A stretch of 35,844 nucleotides of DNA from the NCBI GenBank assembly GCA_020832805.1, contig JAFIED010000195.1:1-35844 (forward strand), given 5' to 3'. Origin of the DNA: Pararhodobacter sp. (GTDB taxonomy: Bacteria > Pseudomonadota > Alphaproteobacteria > Rhodobacterales > Rhodobacteraceae). This document shows positions 16,642 through 24,468 of this stretch, one piece after another (the first letter of the stretch is position 1; each line of letters starts with the position of its first letter). Both the position numbers and the translations under genes were made by a program. A model generated the notes under the pieces. It did no database searches, was not told the DNA's origin, and saw nothing but the letters and a program-made list of their open reading frames with translations.

Positions 16642-17943
16642 ATGAAAACCATCCGTGCCCTGATACTGGGCGCGTTCGCCGCAGCACTGCCTTTCGCCGC
16701 CCTTGCTCAGCAAATGGCGCCTGCCATCGAAGAGCCGGTCACCATCCGGTTCTACAACTACAATCTTGCCTCGGCCGGTCTGGGCCGCGAAGGCACGCTG
16801 CAGATGCTGGATACCTTTGCCGCAGACAACCCGCTGATCACGGTCGAGGGGGTGCCTGTACCACCGGCCGAAGTGATGAGCAGTGTTCAGGCCGATGTGA
16901 TCGCCGGACAGGGGCCGGACATTGCGCAGATCATCTTTGCCGATTTCGGCTACCTGGTGGACAATTTCGGTGTGCCCGCTCTGGATGATATCGTGCCCGC
17001 CCAGGAACTGGAGACCCATCTGAGCGGCATGTTCCCTCGTGGTGTCGAACTGGCGCGGCTGGACGGACAGCTGTACGGGCTGGCCTATGTGTTCTCTACG
17101 CCGGTACTTTTTTGCAACGCCGATCTGTTCCGCCAGGCCGGTCTGGACTCCGATCAGCCGCCGCGCACCTGGGACGAGGTGACGGCCGCTGCGCTGACAA
17201 TCCATTAGGAAACGGGCAACGCTGGCTTGTTGACCGGTATCTTCGGTCCCTCGGCTTATGACTGGCTGTATCAGGGCTTCCTGCGGTCGAATGGTGGGCG
17301 TGCCATGTCCGAGGATCGCGCCACCATGATGTTCGGCGAACCTGAAGCCGTCGAAGCCCTGGCCACGCTGCGCCATATCGCGCAGGCCGGTGCCATGCCG
17401 AACCTGCCCTCTTCTTCGGCAATCGAGGCGATGGCCAGCGGAAACGCCGGCATGTATCTGCAGACTAGCGCGGTGCAGGGGGCGTTGCTGCGCGGTGCCG
17501 AAGGCAATTTCGAGCTGCGCGCGGCGTCGATGCCAACCTTTGGTGACTTGCCGGCAACACCGACCAATTCGGGCTCGGCTCTCGTCATCATGACCAGTGA
17601 TCCGGTGCGCCAGCGTGCGGCATGGGAACTGATGCAGCATCTGACCTCGGACTACGGGTATACCGTGATCACCTCGCAGATCGGCTATGTGCCGCTGCGC
17701 GAGAATGCGGTGACCAGCGAAGATTATCTGGCACCTTTCCTGCGGGCCAATCCGGTGGTCCAGCTGAATATCGACCAGCTGGAAACGCTGGTGCCCTGGG
17801 TGCCGCTGCCCGGCCCCAGCTATCGCCAGATCCTGACCATCATGATGAACGCGTCCGAACAGGCCGTCTTCGGCACCTCCGACGATATTGCACCCAACAT
17901 GGCAGATGCCCAGCGGCGTGCGCAGGCGCTGGTACCGCGCTGA
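16642..17943 (+). pseudogene. ABC-transporter sugar/glycerophosphate-type binding protein, interrupted by an amber stop
   Basis: The reading frame starts with GGAGAG and ATG at 16642 and codes a signal peptide (MKTIRALILGAFAAALPFAA, cut after ALA), then an extracellular solute-binding protein of the MalE/UgpB type (VTIRFYNYNLASAGLGREGT, GQGPDIAQIIFADFGYLVDN, GQLYGLAYVFSTPVLFCNAD). A TAG at 17206-17208 stops it after residue 188. The same frame continues without other damage to 17943 (ETGNAGLLTGIFGPSAYDWL, LPATPTNSGSALVIMTSDP, ASEQAVFGTSDDIAPNMADA), giving a normal family length of about 430. One base change (for example CAG to TAG) explains the break. The two fragments would not make a working binding protein unless the stop is read through. 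Confidence 0.88.
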
Positions 17944-17959
17944 CGGCCCGGTCGCTGTT

Positions 17960-18008
17960 GCAGGCACCCTTTCGGGTGCCTGCCCCGGTGTGCGGGCAGG
18001 CCTGCCCG
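17960..18008 (+). other. Two strong hairpins between binding-protein and permease genes
   Basis: GCAGGCACCC (17960-17969) pairs perfectly with GGGTGCCTGC (17974-17983) around TTTC, and CGGGCAGG/CCTGCCCG (17993-18008) is a perfect 16-base palindrome. No T-run follows. Stem-loops at this place in binding-protein operons commonly stabilise the upstream mRNA, so that more binding protein than permease is made; here the coding part is broken. Confidence 0.6.
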
Positions 18009-18048
18009 AACTTGAGTTCACGCGGGATGTCAGGCCAACAAAGGAACG

Positions 18049-18985
18049 ATGATGTCCGAGATCACCATGCCACCATCGCGCCCTGGCGGGCTGTTTGGCG
18101 CCATCGCGCGCGAGTCACTGGCGCCCTGGCTGTACCTGGCGCCGGCGCTTCTGGCCCTGATCATGTGGATATATGCCCCATTGGGCTATGCGCTGTGGCT
18201 GAGTTTTCACGAATGGAACATGTTGCCTTTCGTCCCCAATTCGCACCGTCGGCACGCTGAACTATGAGCGGCTGATCGAACTGCCGGAAATGGGGCAGGC
18301 CCTGCGCAACACACTGCTGTATCTGCTTGGCCTGCTGCCGCTGACCGTGGCTCTGCCGGTGGCCGCCGCGATTCTGACGCAGGACCTGGCACCGCGCTGG
18401 CGCAACCTGTATCGCGGTCTGATCTTTGTGCCGCTGATTATCGCCCCGGTGGCGGCGGCAGCGGTCTGGCGTTGGTTGCTGGACCCGGGTTTCGGCCTGG
18501 TCAACATGGCGATTCAGGGGCTTGGCTTTGCGCCAGTGCGCTTTCTGCAAAGCCCCGATCTGGCGATCTGGACGATCATCTGGATCACCGGCTGGAAGCT
18601 GATCGGCTTTTCAACACTGATCGTCTCGGCCAGCCTTGCCAATATCAATCCGTCGCTGATCGAGGCGGCGCGCATGGACGGAGCCACCGAGTGGCAGATC
18701 ACGCGCCGCATTCGCCTGCCGCTTTTGTCGCCGGTCATCTTTCTGCTGGTGCTGCTGACCATGCTGTTGGGCGCGCAATGGAGCTTTACCTACATCCACG
18801 TCCTGACCCAGGGCGGGCCGCTGGGCAGTTCGCACAACATCAATTATCTGCTGTGGCAGTTCGGTTTTGGCAGCCTTGCGGCGGGATGGGCCTCTGCGGC
18901 CGGCATTATCCTTTTCGCGGGTTTCGGGATGGTGGCTGTCAGTCTGTTGTGGCTCATGAATCGGGTGACCTTCCATGACAACTGA
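18049..18985 (+). pseudogene. ABC-transporter permease (first, MalF/UgpA type), frameshifted
   Basis: The gene begins MMSEITMPPSRPGGLFGAIA after AAGGAACG and codes the first membrane segment (LAPWLYLAPALLALIMWIYA). After VPNS, near 18240, the frame changes. The following frame reads RTVGTLNYERLIELPEMGQA and continues through LRNTLLYLLGLLPLTVALPV, further membrane helices and the EAA loop (EAARMDGATEWQITRRIRLP) to 18985. Joined, the product has the usual permease length of about 310. A one-base insertion or two-base deletion at 18238-18244 accounts for it. Confidence 0.85.
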
Positions 18986-19805
18986 TTTCCGCCTGCAAAG
19001 GGGCCCCCGGCCCTGGGTGCCCCATGCGGTCATGATACCGCTGGCGATTGTGTCGATCTTTCCGGTCTGGTGAATGTTCGTCACATCACTGCGGCCCGAA
19101 AATGACATCTACGGCAGCCTGCCGTGGCCAGGGTCGCCCACCCTGGACAATTACACCTATGCGATGGATTCCATCGCCGTCTGGCCGATGCTGCGCAACA
19201 CGGCCATCTATGCGACGGTAACAACGCTGGCTCAGATGCTGACAGCCATTCTGGCGGCCTGGGCCTTTGTGCGCTGGCGGTTTCCCATGGACCGCGCGAT
19301 ACTGGCGTTGATCGCCCTGACCTGGCTGGTGCCGTTCCAGGTGGTGATGATCCCCAACTATATTCTGGTTTCCCGCATGGGGCTGGTGGACAATATCCTG
19401 GCGCTGTTACTGCCCAATGTGGTGTCAGCCTTTGCAATCCTGCTGCTGGTCCAGTCCATGCGGTCCTTTCCGATCGAGGTGATCGAGGCCGCCGAAATGG
19501 ACGGCGCTAGCCACTGGCGCGTGCTTTGGCGTGTTGTTGTGCCCAATCTTCGCGCGCCACTGGCGGCACTGTCCATTCTTTTGTTCATCTCGACCTGGAA
19601 TGACTATTTCTGGCCACTGCTGCTGACCCGCACGTCGAACTCGACCGTGATCCAGATTGGCATCCAGATGTTCCTGACCGAAGAGGGCAATCAATGGGGG
19701 CCGCTCATGGCGATCTCGTCGCTTGCCTGCCTGCCGGTGTTGGTGATCTATATCGTATTGCAGCGGCTGGTGATCGACAGTTTCGTCAAGGCCGGAATGC
19801 GATGA
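18975..19805 (+). pseudogene. ABC-transporter permease (second, MalG/UgpE type), interrupted by an opal stop
   Basis: The ATG at 18975 overlaps the end of the first permease gene by 11 bases. The product starts MTTDFRLQRGPRPWVPHAVM and enters the first membrane segment (IPLAIVSIFPVW), where TGA at 19071-19073 stops it. The frame then reads MFVTSLRPENDIYGSLPWPG and continues intact with helices and the EAA loop (EAAEMDGASHWRVLWRVVVP) to 19805. A Trp codon TGG changed to TGA fits, since FPVWW-type sequences are usual here. Restart at the ATG at 19074 would give a protein lacking its first membrane helix. No ABC ATPase gene follows. Confidence 0.86.
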
Positions 19806-19835
19806 CGCCGCGTGTCTGGCCTGGCCAGGATCCGG

Positions 19836-21053
19836 TCACGGCAACAGCGCCAACCCAACCCCGCCCAGCGCCGCAACAATGACCACGGCCCAGGGCGGGG
19901 CCTTCCACGCCATCAGCAGCACGAAACAGGCCAAGGCCAATGCAAAGTCGCGCATGTCGCCTATGGCACTGGTGAAAACCGGTGAATACAGCGCCGCGCC
20001 CAGAATGCCGACCACCGCCGCATTCGCGCCCTGCATCAGCGATTGCGCATAGGCCGCGCGGCGGAACTGATCCCAGTATGGCAATACGCCAACCAGCAGC
20101 AGAAACCCGGGCAGGAAAATGGCACCAAGCGCCAGTGTCGCCCCCATGATGCCATTTGGTGCCGGACCAAGAACCGCACCCAGATAGGCCGCAAAGGTGA
20201 AAAGCGGGCCCGGCACGGCTTGTGCGGCGCCGTAGCCGGCAAGAAAATCGTCCGGCGTGACCCATCCGGTTGCCACGGTTTCGGCCTGCAGCAGCGGCAG
20301 CACGACATGGCCACCGCCAAAGACCAGGGCACCGGCCCGGAAAAAACTGTCGATCACCGCCAGGGCCTGGCCCTGCCCGGCCAGCACCGGCAAAAGGGCC
20401 AGCAGGGCAGAAAAGACAACCAGGGCCACGGTGCCGGCCCGGCGGGATATCGGAACGTTCATCTGGCCGCCTGTTGGCGCACCCGTCCCGCGCCCCAGGG
20501 CCAAACCGCCCAGTCCCCCCAGCAGGATTGCGCCCACCATGCCGACGGCGCCTGGCACAAAGGCAAGAAACGCGACAGCCCCCACGGCTATGGCGGCACG
20601 TTCCTTGTCCGGGCAAAGGGACTTTGCCATGCCCCAGACGGCATGGGCGATAATGGCGACGGCAACGATCTTCAGGCCGTTCAAGACGCCGGTTCCTGCT
20701 GGCCCCGGCATGCTGGCGGCCGTCATGGCAAAGGCAAGCAGCACCAGCGCAGAGGGCAGCGTGAACGCGGTAAAGGCCGCCAGTGCCCCCAGCCAGCCAG
20801 CCCGTATCATGCCCAGTGCAAAACCCACCTGCGACGATGCGGGCCCGGGCAGGAACTGGCACAGCGCCACCAGATCGGCATAGGCGCTGTCATTCAGCCA
20901 TCGGCGCCTTGTGACCAGTTCGTCGCGGAAATAACCCAGATGGGCGATCGGGCCGCCGAAACTGGTCAGGCCCAGCTTCAGGAAAGTCAGGAAAACCTCT
21001 GTCGCGGTGCCCGGCAAGGGCTTGCGCGCCGGCGCGCCGCTCGTATCGGACAT
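19836..21053 (-). CDS. chrA: Chromate efflux transporter ChrA
   Basis: The 405-residue membrane protein has the two-domain CHR layout. The N-terminal half carries FLKLGLTSFGGPIAHLGYFR and ALCQFLPGPASSQVGFALG; the second half repeats the motif in modified form (AGALVFGGGHVVLPLLQAE, GYGAAQAVPGPLFTFAAYLG). ChrA expels chromate using the proton gradient and gives chromate tolerance. The length is normal for the family. It is convergent with the decaying ABC operon and has no ChrB regulator beside it. An inverted repeat lies 52 bases upstream. Confidence 0.93.
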   Translation of the reverse strand: MSDTSGAPARKPLPGTATEVFLTFLKLGLTSFGGPIAHLGYFRDELVTRRRWLNDSAYADLVALCQFLPGPASSQVGFALGMIRAGWLGALAAFTAFTLPSALVLLAFAMTAASMPGPAGTGVLNGLKIVAVAIIAHAVWGMAKSLCPDKERAAIAVGAVAFLAFVPGAVGMVGAILLGGLGGLALGRGTGAPTGGQMNVPISRRAGTVALVVFSALLALLPVLAGQGQALAVIDSFFRAGALVFGGGHVVLPLLQAETVATGWVTPDDFLAGYGAAQAVPGPLFTFAAYLGAVLGPAPNGIMGATLALGAIFLPGFLLLVGVLPYWDQFRRAAYAQSLMQGANAAVVGILGAALYSPVFTSAIGDMRDFALALACFVLLMAWKAPPWAVVIVAALGGVGLALLP

Positions 21054-21104
21054 GGTGTCTCTGCCTTTCTGCTATGGCACCAAAGCCGGAGAAATCGATT
21101 GAGC

Positions 21105-21140
21105 AGCGCCTACGCCGTTTTGTGCCGATTGCGTAGCGCT
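21105..21140 (-). promoter_or_regulatory. Inverted repeat upstream of chrA
   Basis: AGCGC-C-TACGC (21105-21115) pairs with GCGTAGCGCT (21131-21140) with one unpaired base, around a 15-base spacer. It lies 52-87 bases before the chrA start in the direction of transcription, where an operator or leader hairpin would be expected. No regulator gene is adjacent. Confidence 0.4.
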
Positions 21141-21268
21141 TTCGTGACACGGCCCCATGCGGCTGGCCGATCCGCCGGCAGCGGCCGCGCGTGTCGGACT
21201 GCCGCATGCGCTTTCAACAGGCACCGGGTGCTAACGCCTGAAACGATGCAGCGGTTCACGGCAGGCTG

Positions 21269-22390
21269 TCACAAAGGCAGCGGGTCAGGCAATGGCGCGC
21301 CGCACCCTGCCTTGGCGCCGCCAACATCCTCGGGGGCGACGGCGACCGATTTCAGCACCGCATGACAGACCTGGCCGGGCGCCAGGTCCAGCGCCGCCAC
21401 CGCGCGCCGGGTCACGCGGGCTGTCAGTCTTTCACTGCCGACTGTCAGCACGACCAGCGCGCCCGGCCCTTGCCCGGGGCGGATATCGGCAATCGTGCCG
21501 GTCAGCACGTTCAGCGCCGACAGCCCCTTGGGCATCGTGCGCGACAGGATCACGTCATGCGCCGCGATCCGCACGCGGACGGTGGCACCGGTGGCGGCGG
21601 CGATACGGGGCAGCAGCAGCATGCCCGCGGCCGAGTCCAGCTCGCTCAGTCCGTCAGTGTGATGCGCCATGACCCGCGCAGTCAGGACCGAGGCCAGGCT
21701 GCGGGCCCCCACTGCCCCCACGTCGCCCAGCACCTGGCCCGGTGGCCCGATGGCCGCAACCTTGCCGCCTTTCAAAGCCACAACCGTTGTCGCCAGCCGC
21801 GCCACTTCGGCCGATGAGTGGCTGACATACAGGATCGGCACCGTGACCTCGTCGCGCAGGCGCTCGAAATAGGGCAGGATCTCGGCCTTGCGCGCCTCGT
21901 CCAGCGCGGCCAGCGGCTCGTCGGCAAGGATCAGGCGCGGGGCAGACAGCAGTGCCCGCCCGATGGCGACCCGCTGCTTTTCGCCGCCCGAAAGCGCGCC
22001 GGGGCGGCGAGACAGCAGATGGCCGATGCCAAGCATGTCCACAACGCGCTCCTGGCTTTCGGGGCGCGCATTGCGGGGCGCGAACCAGCGGCCATATGCG
22101 AGGTTCTGGCGCACCGTCAGATGGGGAAACAGCCGCCCTTCCTGAAAGATATATCCGATCCGGCGCCGATGAGGCGGAAGGAAGCGCCGCGCGGCGGTGT
22201 CCAGCAGCACCCAGTCACCCACCGCGACCCGGCCCGCGTCGGGGCGCAGAAGGCCCGCCACGGCATTGACCAGCGTGGTCTTGCCCGAGCCCGACGGGCC
22301 GAACAGAACGGTCACGCCCGGCGGAGAGGTCACTTCGACCTCCAGCTCGAACCCATCGAACCGGTGCCGGATCTGCAGAGCCAGCGTCAT
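21269..22390 (-). CDS. modC: Molybdate ABC transporter ATP-binding protein ModC
   Basis: This 373-residue protein has Walker A GPSGSGKTT (31-39), the signature LSGGEKQRVAIGRAL, Walker B LILADEP and the switch His in ILYVSHSSAEVARL. A C-terminal molybdate-binding Mop/TOBE domain (from about residue 300; SALNVLTGTIADI, ERLTARVTRRAVAALDLAPG) is typical of ModC. It powers molybdate import. The ATG at 22390 overlaps the modB stop by four bases (ATGA). Confidence 0.95.
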   Translation of the reverse strand: MTLALQIRHRFDGFELEVEVTSPPGVTVLFGPSGSGKTTLVNAVAGLLRPDAGRVAVGDWVLLDTAARRFLPPHRRRIGYIFQEGRLFPHLTVRQNLAYGRWFAPRNARPESQERVVDMLGIGHLLSRRPGALSGGEKQRVAIGRALLSAPRLILADEPLAALDEARKAEILPYFERLRDEVTVPILYVSHSSAEVARLATTVVALKGGKVAAIGPPGQVLGDVGAVGARSLASVLTARVMAHHTDGLSELDSAAGMLLLPRIAAATGATVRVRIAAHDVILSRTMPKGLSALNVLTGTIADIRPGQGPGALVVLTVGSERLTARVTRRAVAALDLAPGQVCHAVLKSVAVAPEDVGGAKAGCGAPLPDPLPL

Positions 22391-23097
22391 CTGCCCCCCA
22401 CCATGCGCGCTACCCTGCGGGCGATGAACTCTGACAGCAGCAGCGCCGCCATGGCGATGACGATGGCCACGGTTGCCAGCCGCGCTGCGGCCTCCTGTCC
22501 GCCGGGCACCTGCAGGAAGGCGTAGATCGCCAGCGGCATCGTCTGGGTCTGACCGGGGATGTTCGAGACGAACGTGATCGTCGCTCCGAACTCGCCGATC
22601 GCCTTGGCAAAGGCAAGGATGGCGCCGGCGATGATCCCGGGCAGGATCAGCGGCAGCGTTACCGTCAGGAACACCCAAAGTCGCGATGCCCCCAGCGTGC
22701 CTGCCGCCTGTTCGAGCTTCGGATCCACCGCCTCGATGGCCAGCCGGATCGCGCGAACCATCAGCGGAAAGGCCATGACGGCGGCGGCGACGACGGCACC
22801 GGTCCAGCGAAAGGCAACGACGATGCCGAACCACGCCTCCAGCCACTGTCCCACCGGGCCCCGCCGACCCAGCGCCAGCAGCAACAGATAGCCCGTCACC
22901 ACCGGCGGCAGGATCAGCGGCAGATGCACCAGGCCGTTCAGGACCTGCTTGCCCGGGAATTCCCGCCGCGCCAGCACATGGGCAACAAGGATGCCGAATG
23001 GCAGGCTGACCAGCGTTGCCCACAACGCCACCCGGGCCGACAGCCGCACCGCCTCCCACTCTGCCGGTCCAAGCCAGCCTGCCGGCCCGTCCCACAT
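22387..23097 (-). CDS. modB: Molybdate ABC transporter permease ModB
   Basis: The 236-residue protein has about five membrane helices and ModB/CysT-type motifs: SLPFGILVAHVLARREFPGK, LVHLPLILPPVVTGYLLLLA, the EAA loop EQAAGTLGASRLWVFLTVTL and AKAIGEFGATITFVSNIPGQ. It forms the inner-membrane channel for molybdate. It overlaps modA by one base (TGATG) and modC by four. Confidence 0.95.
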   Translation of the reverse strand: MWDGPAGWLGPAEWEAVRLSARVALWATLVSLPFGILVAHVLARREFPGKQVLNGLVHLPLILPPVVTGYLLLLALGRRGPVGQWLEAWFGIVVAFRWTGAVVAAAVMAFPLMVRAIRLAIEAVDPKLEQAAGTLGASRLWVFLTVTLPLILPGIIAGAILAFAKAIGEFGATITFVSNIPGQTQTMPLAIYAFLQVPGGQEAAARLATVAIVIAMAALLLSEFIARRVARMVGGR

Positions 23098-23876
23098 CAG
23101 TTGCGCAGTTCAAAGCCGTGCGCCGCCCAGATGGCCCGGGCAGGTGCAGAGATCATAAAGTCGAGCAGCGCCCCGGCAACCGGGCTGTCGGACTGAGCAG
23201 TGATCGCCGCGGGCAGGATGATCGGCGGGTGACTGCCCGGAGGAAAGGAGCCGATGGCGCTGACATTGTCCTCGACCGCCGCATCGGTGGCATAAACGAT
23301 GCCCAGCGGCGCCTCTCCCATCGCGACGAAGGCAAGCGCAGAACGCACGCTGTAGGACTGCACCACATGCGGCGCCACCTGGCCCCAAAGCCCCAGCGAC
23401 GAGAGCGCCGCCTTGCCGTAGACACCGGCGGGAACAGCCTCGCCCAGCGCCATCGACAGTCGCCCGCCATCCAGCATGCCCAGCAGGTCCAGGCTTTCGT
23501 CAATGGTCACGGGTGCCGCATCCCGTCCATGGGCAATCAGCACCAGCGTATTGCCGAGGATGTCGCGCCGCGTGCCGGCGCGCAAATCGCCCGAGGTCTC
23601 TACCGCGTCCATCCAGTCGACGCTGGCCGAGATGAAGATATCCGCGGGCGCGCCTTCCTGGATTTGCCGCGCCAGTGCCGAAGACCCGGCATAGGACATG
23701 ACAGCGCTGTGGCCTGTCTCGGCCATCCACGCCGCAGCAACCTGATCCAGCGCATTGGTCAGGCTGGCAGCGGCGAAGACCAGCACCTCGTCCGCGCCCG
23801 CGCGGATCGGGGTTGCGACAAGGGCCAGGGATGGCAGAATCGCCAGAACGGCACGACGGGCAAAAGTCAGGGGCAC
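23097..23876 (-). CDS. modA: Molybdate-binding protein ModA
   Basis: The protein starts at GTG 23876 with a signal peptide (PLTFARRAVLAILPSLALVA, cut after IRA) and has 259 residues. Periplasmic motifs fit ModA: EVLVFAAASLTNALDQVAAA, SYAGSSALARQIQEGAPADI, FISASVDWMD and a C-terminal GALLDFMISAPARAIWAAHG. It captures molybdate (or tungstate) for ModBC. The frame is open to an ATG at 23951, but that would overlap modE, give no proper signal peptide and swallow the palindrome at 23884-23920; GTG 23876 has GGGAG six bases upstream. Confidence 0.92.
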   Translation of the reverse strand: MPLTFARRAVLAILPSLALVATPIRAGADEVLVFAAASLTNALDQVAAAWMAETGHSAVMSYAGSSALARQIQEGAPADIFISASVDWMDAVETSGDLRAGTRRDILGNTLVLIAHGRDAAPVTIDESLDLLGMLDGGRLSMALGEAVPAGVYGKAALSSLGLWGQVAPHVVQSYSVRSALAFVAMGEAPLGIVYATDAAVEDNVSAIGSFPPGSHPPIILPAAITAQSDSPVAGALLDFMISAPARAIWAAHGFELRN

Positions 23877-23883
23877 GCGCGGC

Positions 23884-23920
23884 TCCCGGTTGATATGACT
23901 GATGAAACATATCGCCGGGA
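23884..23920 (-). promoter_or_regulatory. Candidate Mo-box (ModE operator) before modA
   Basis: A long palindrome: TCCCGG (23884-23889), GATATG (23892-23897), ten bases, CATATC (23908-23913), CCGGGA (23915-23920). The core GATATG-N10-CATATC resembles the ATAT-rich half-sites of Mo-boxes bound by ModE proteins. It begins 8 bases before the modA start, and one arm overlaps the ribosome binding site region. A one-domain ModE gene lies immediately upstream, so repression of modABC when molybdate is plentiful is likely. Confidence 0.65.
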
Positions 23921-23940
23921 GGCCGCTGTGCTGGCAAGCG

Positions 23941-24315
23941 TTATTTTTCACCGGACATAGCGTGCAGGCGAGAGTTCAGGGCGTCCAGCTGCGCGGCGCC
24001 GGCCTTTGCCGCCTCTTGTTCGAAGGCACGATAAAGTTCCAGCACCTCATGCCCGGCGACGGTCAGCACGGCCCCGCCGCCGCCCGGTCCGCCACGCGTG
24101 CTTTCCACCAGCGGGTCGCGGAACATCGCGTTCAGGGTGCCCACCAGTTCCCACGCGCGCTTGTAGCTCATTCCCATCTCGCGCCCTGCCGCGGCGATCG
24201 ATCCGCAGTGGTCGATCCGCTCCGGAAGCTCGGCTTTGCCGGGGCCGATCATCTCGTCCTCGCCAAAGACGATGCGGATGCGCAGAACGGGGCGTTTCAT
24301 ATCGTTGCTCATCAC
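23941..24315 (-). CDS. modE: ModE-type winged-helix regulator without molybdate-binding domains
   Basis: The 124-residue protein matches the DNA-binding N-domain of ModE/MopA/MopB: LRIRIVFGEDEMIGPGKAEL, DHCGSIAAAGREMGMSYKRA, WELVGTLNAMFRDPLVESTR and GGPGGGGAVLTVAGHEVLEL. The C-terminal molbindin repeats of full-length ModE (about 260 residues) are missing, so molybdate sensing must come from elsewhere, or the protein acts as a constitutive or indirect regulator. Starts at 24315, 24312 and 24300 are all possible; none has a strong ribosome binding site. It lies upstream of modABC on the same strand. Confidence 0.85.
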   Translation of the reverse strand: MMSNDMKRPVLRIRIVFGEDEMIGPGKAELPERIDHCGSIAAAGREMGMSYKRAWELVGTLNAMFRDPLVESTRGGPGGGGAVLTVAGHEVLELYRAFEQEAAKAGAAQLDALNSRLHAMSGEK

Positions 24316-24468
24316 GCCATGATCTGCCGGCGCTTTGATGAATGCAAGGAACCACCATGCCCTGGCTGGTCAGGCGTGGTGAAATCCTGCCTGCAAGCCT
24401 CGCTGTGAAACTTGTTGCCGTTGGCGTCGCGTGCCCCCTGGGGTAGGGGCCCAATGCCACGCCTTGCC

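Noticed and set aside
23877-23951. Longer ModA starting at the ATG at 23951
   Set aside because: It would overlap modE, place non-signal residues before the signal peptide and include the palindrome in coding sequence.
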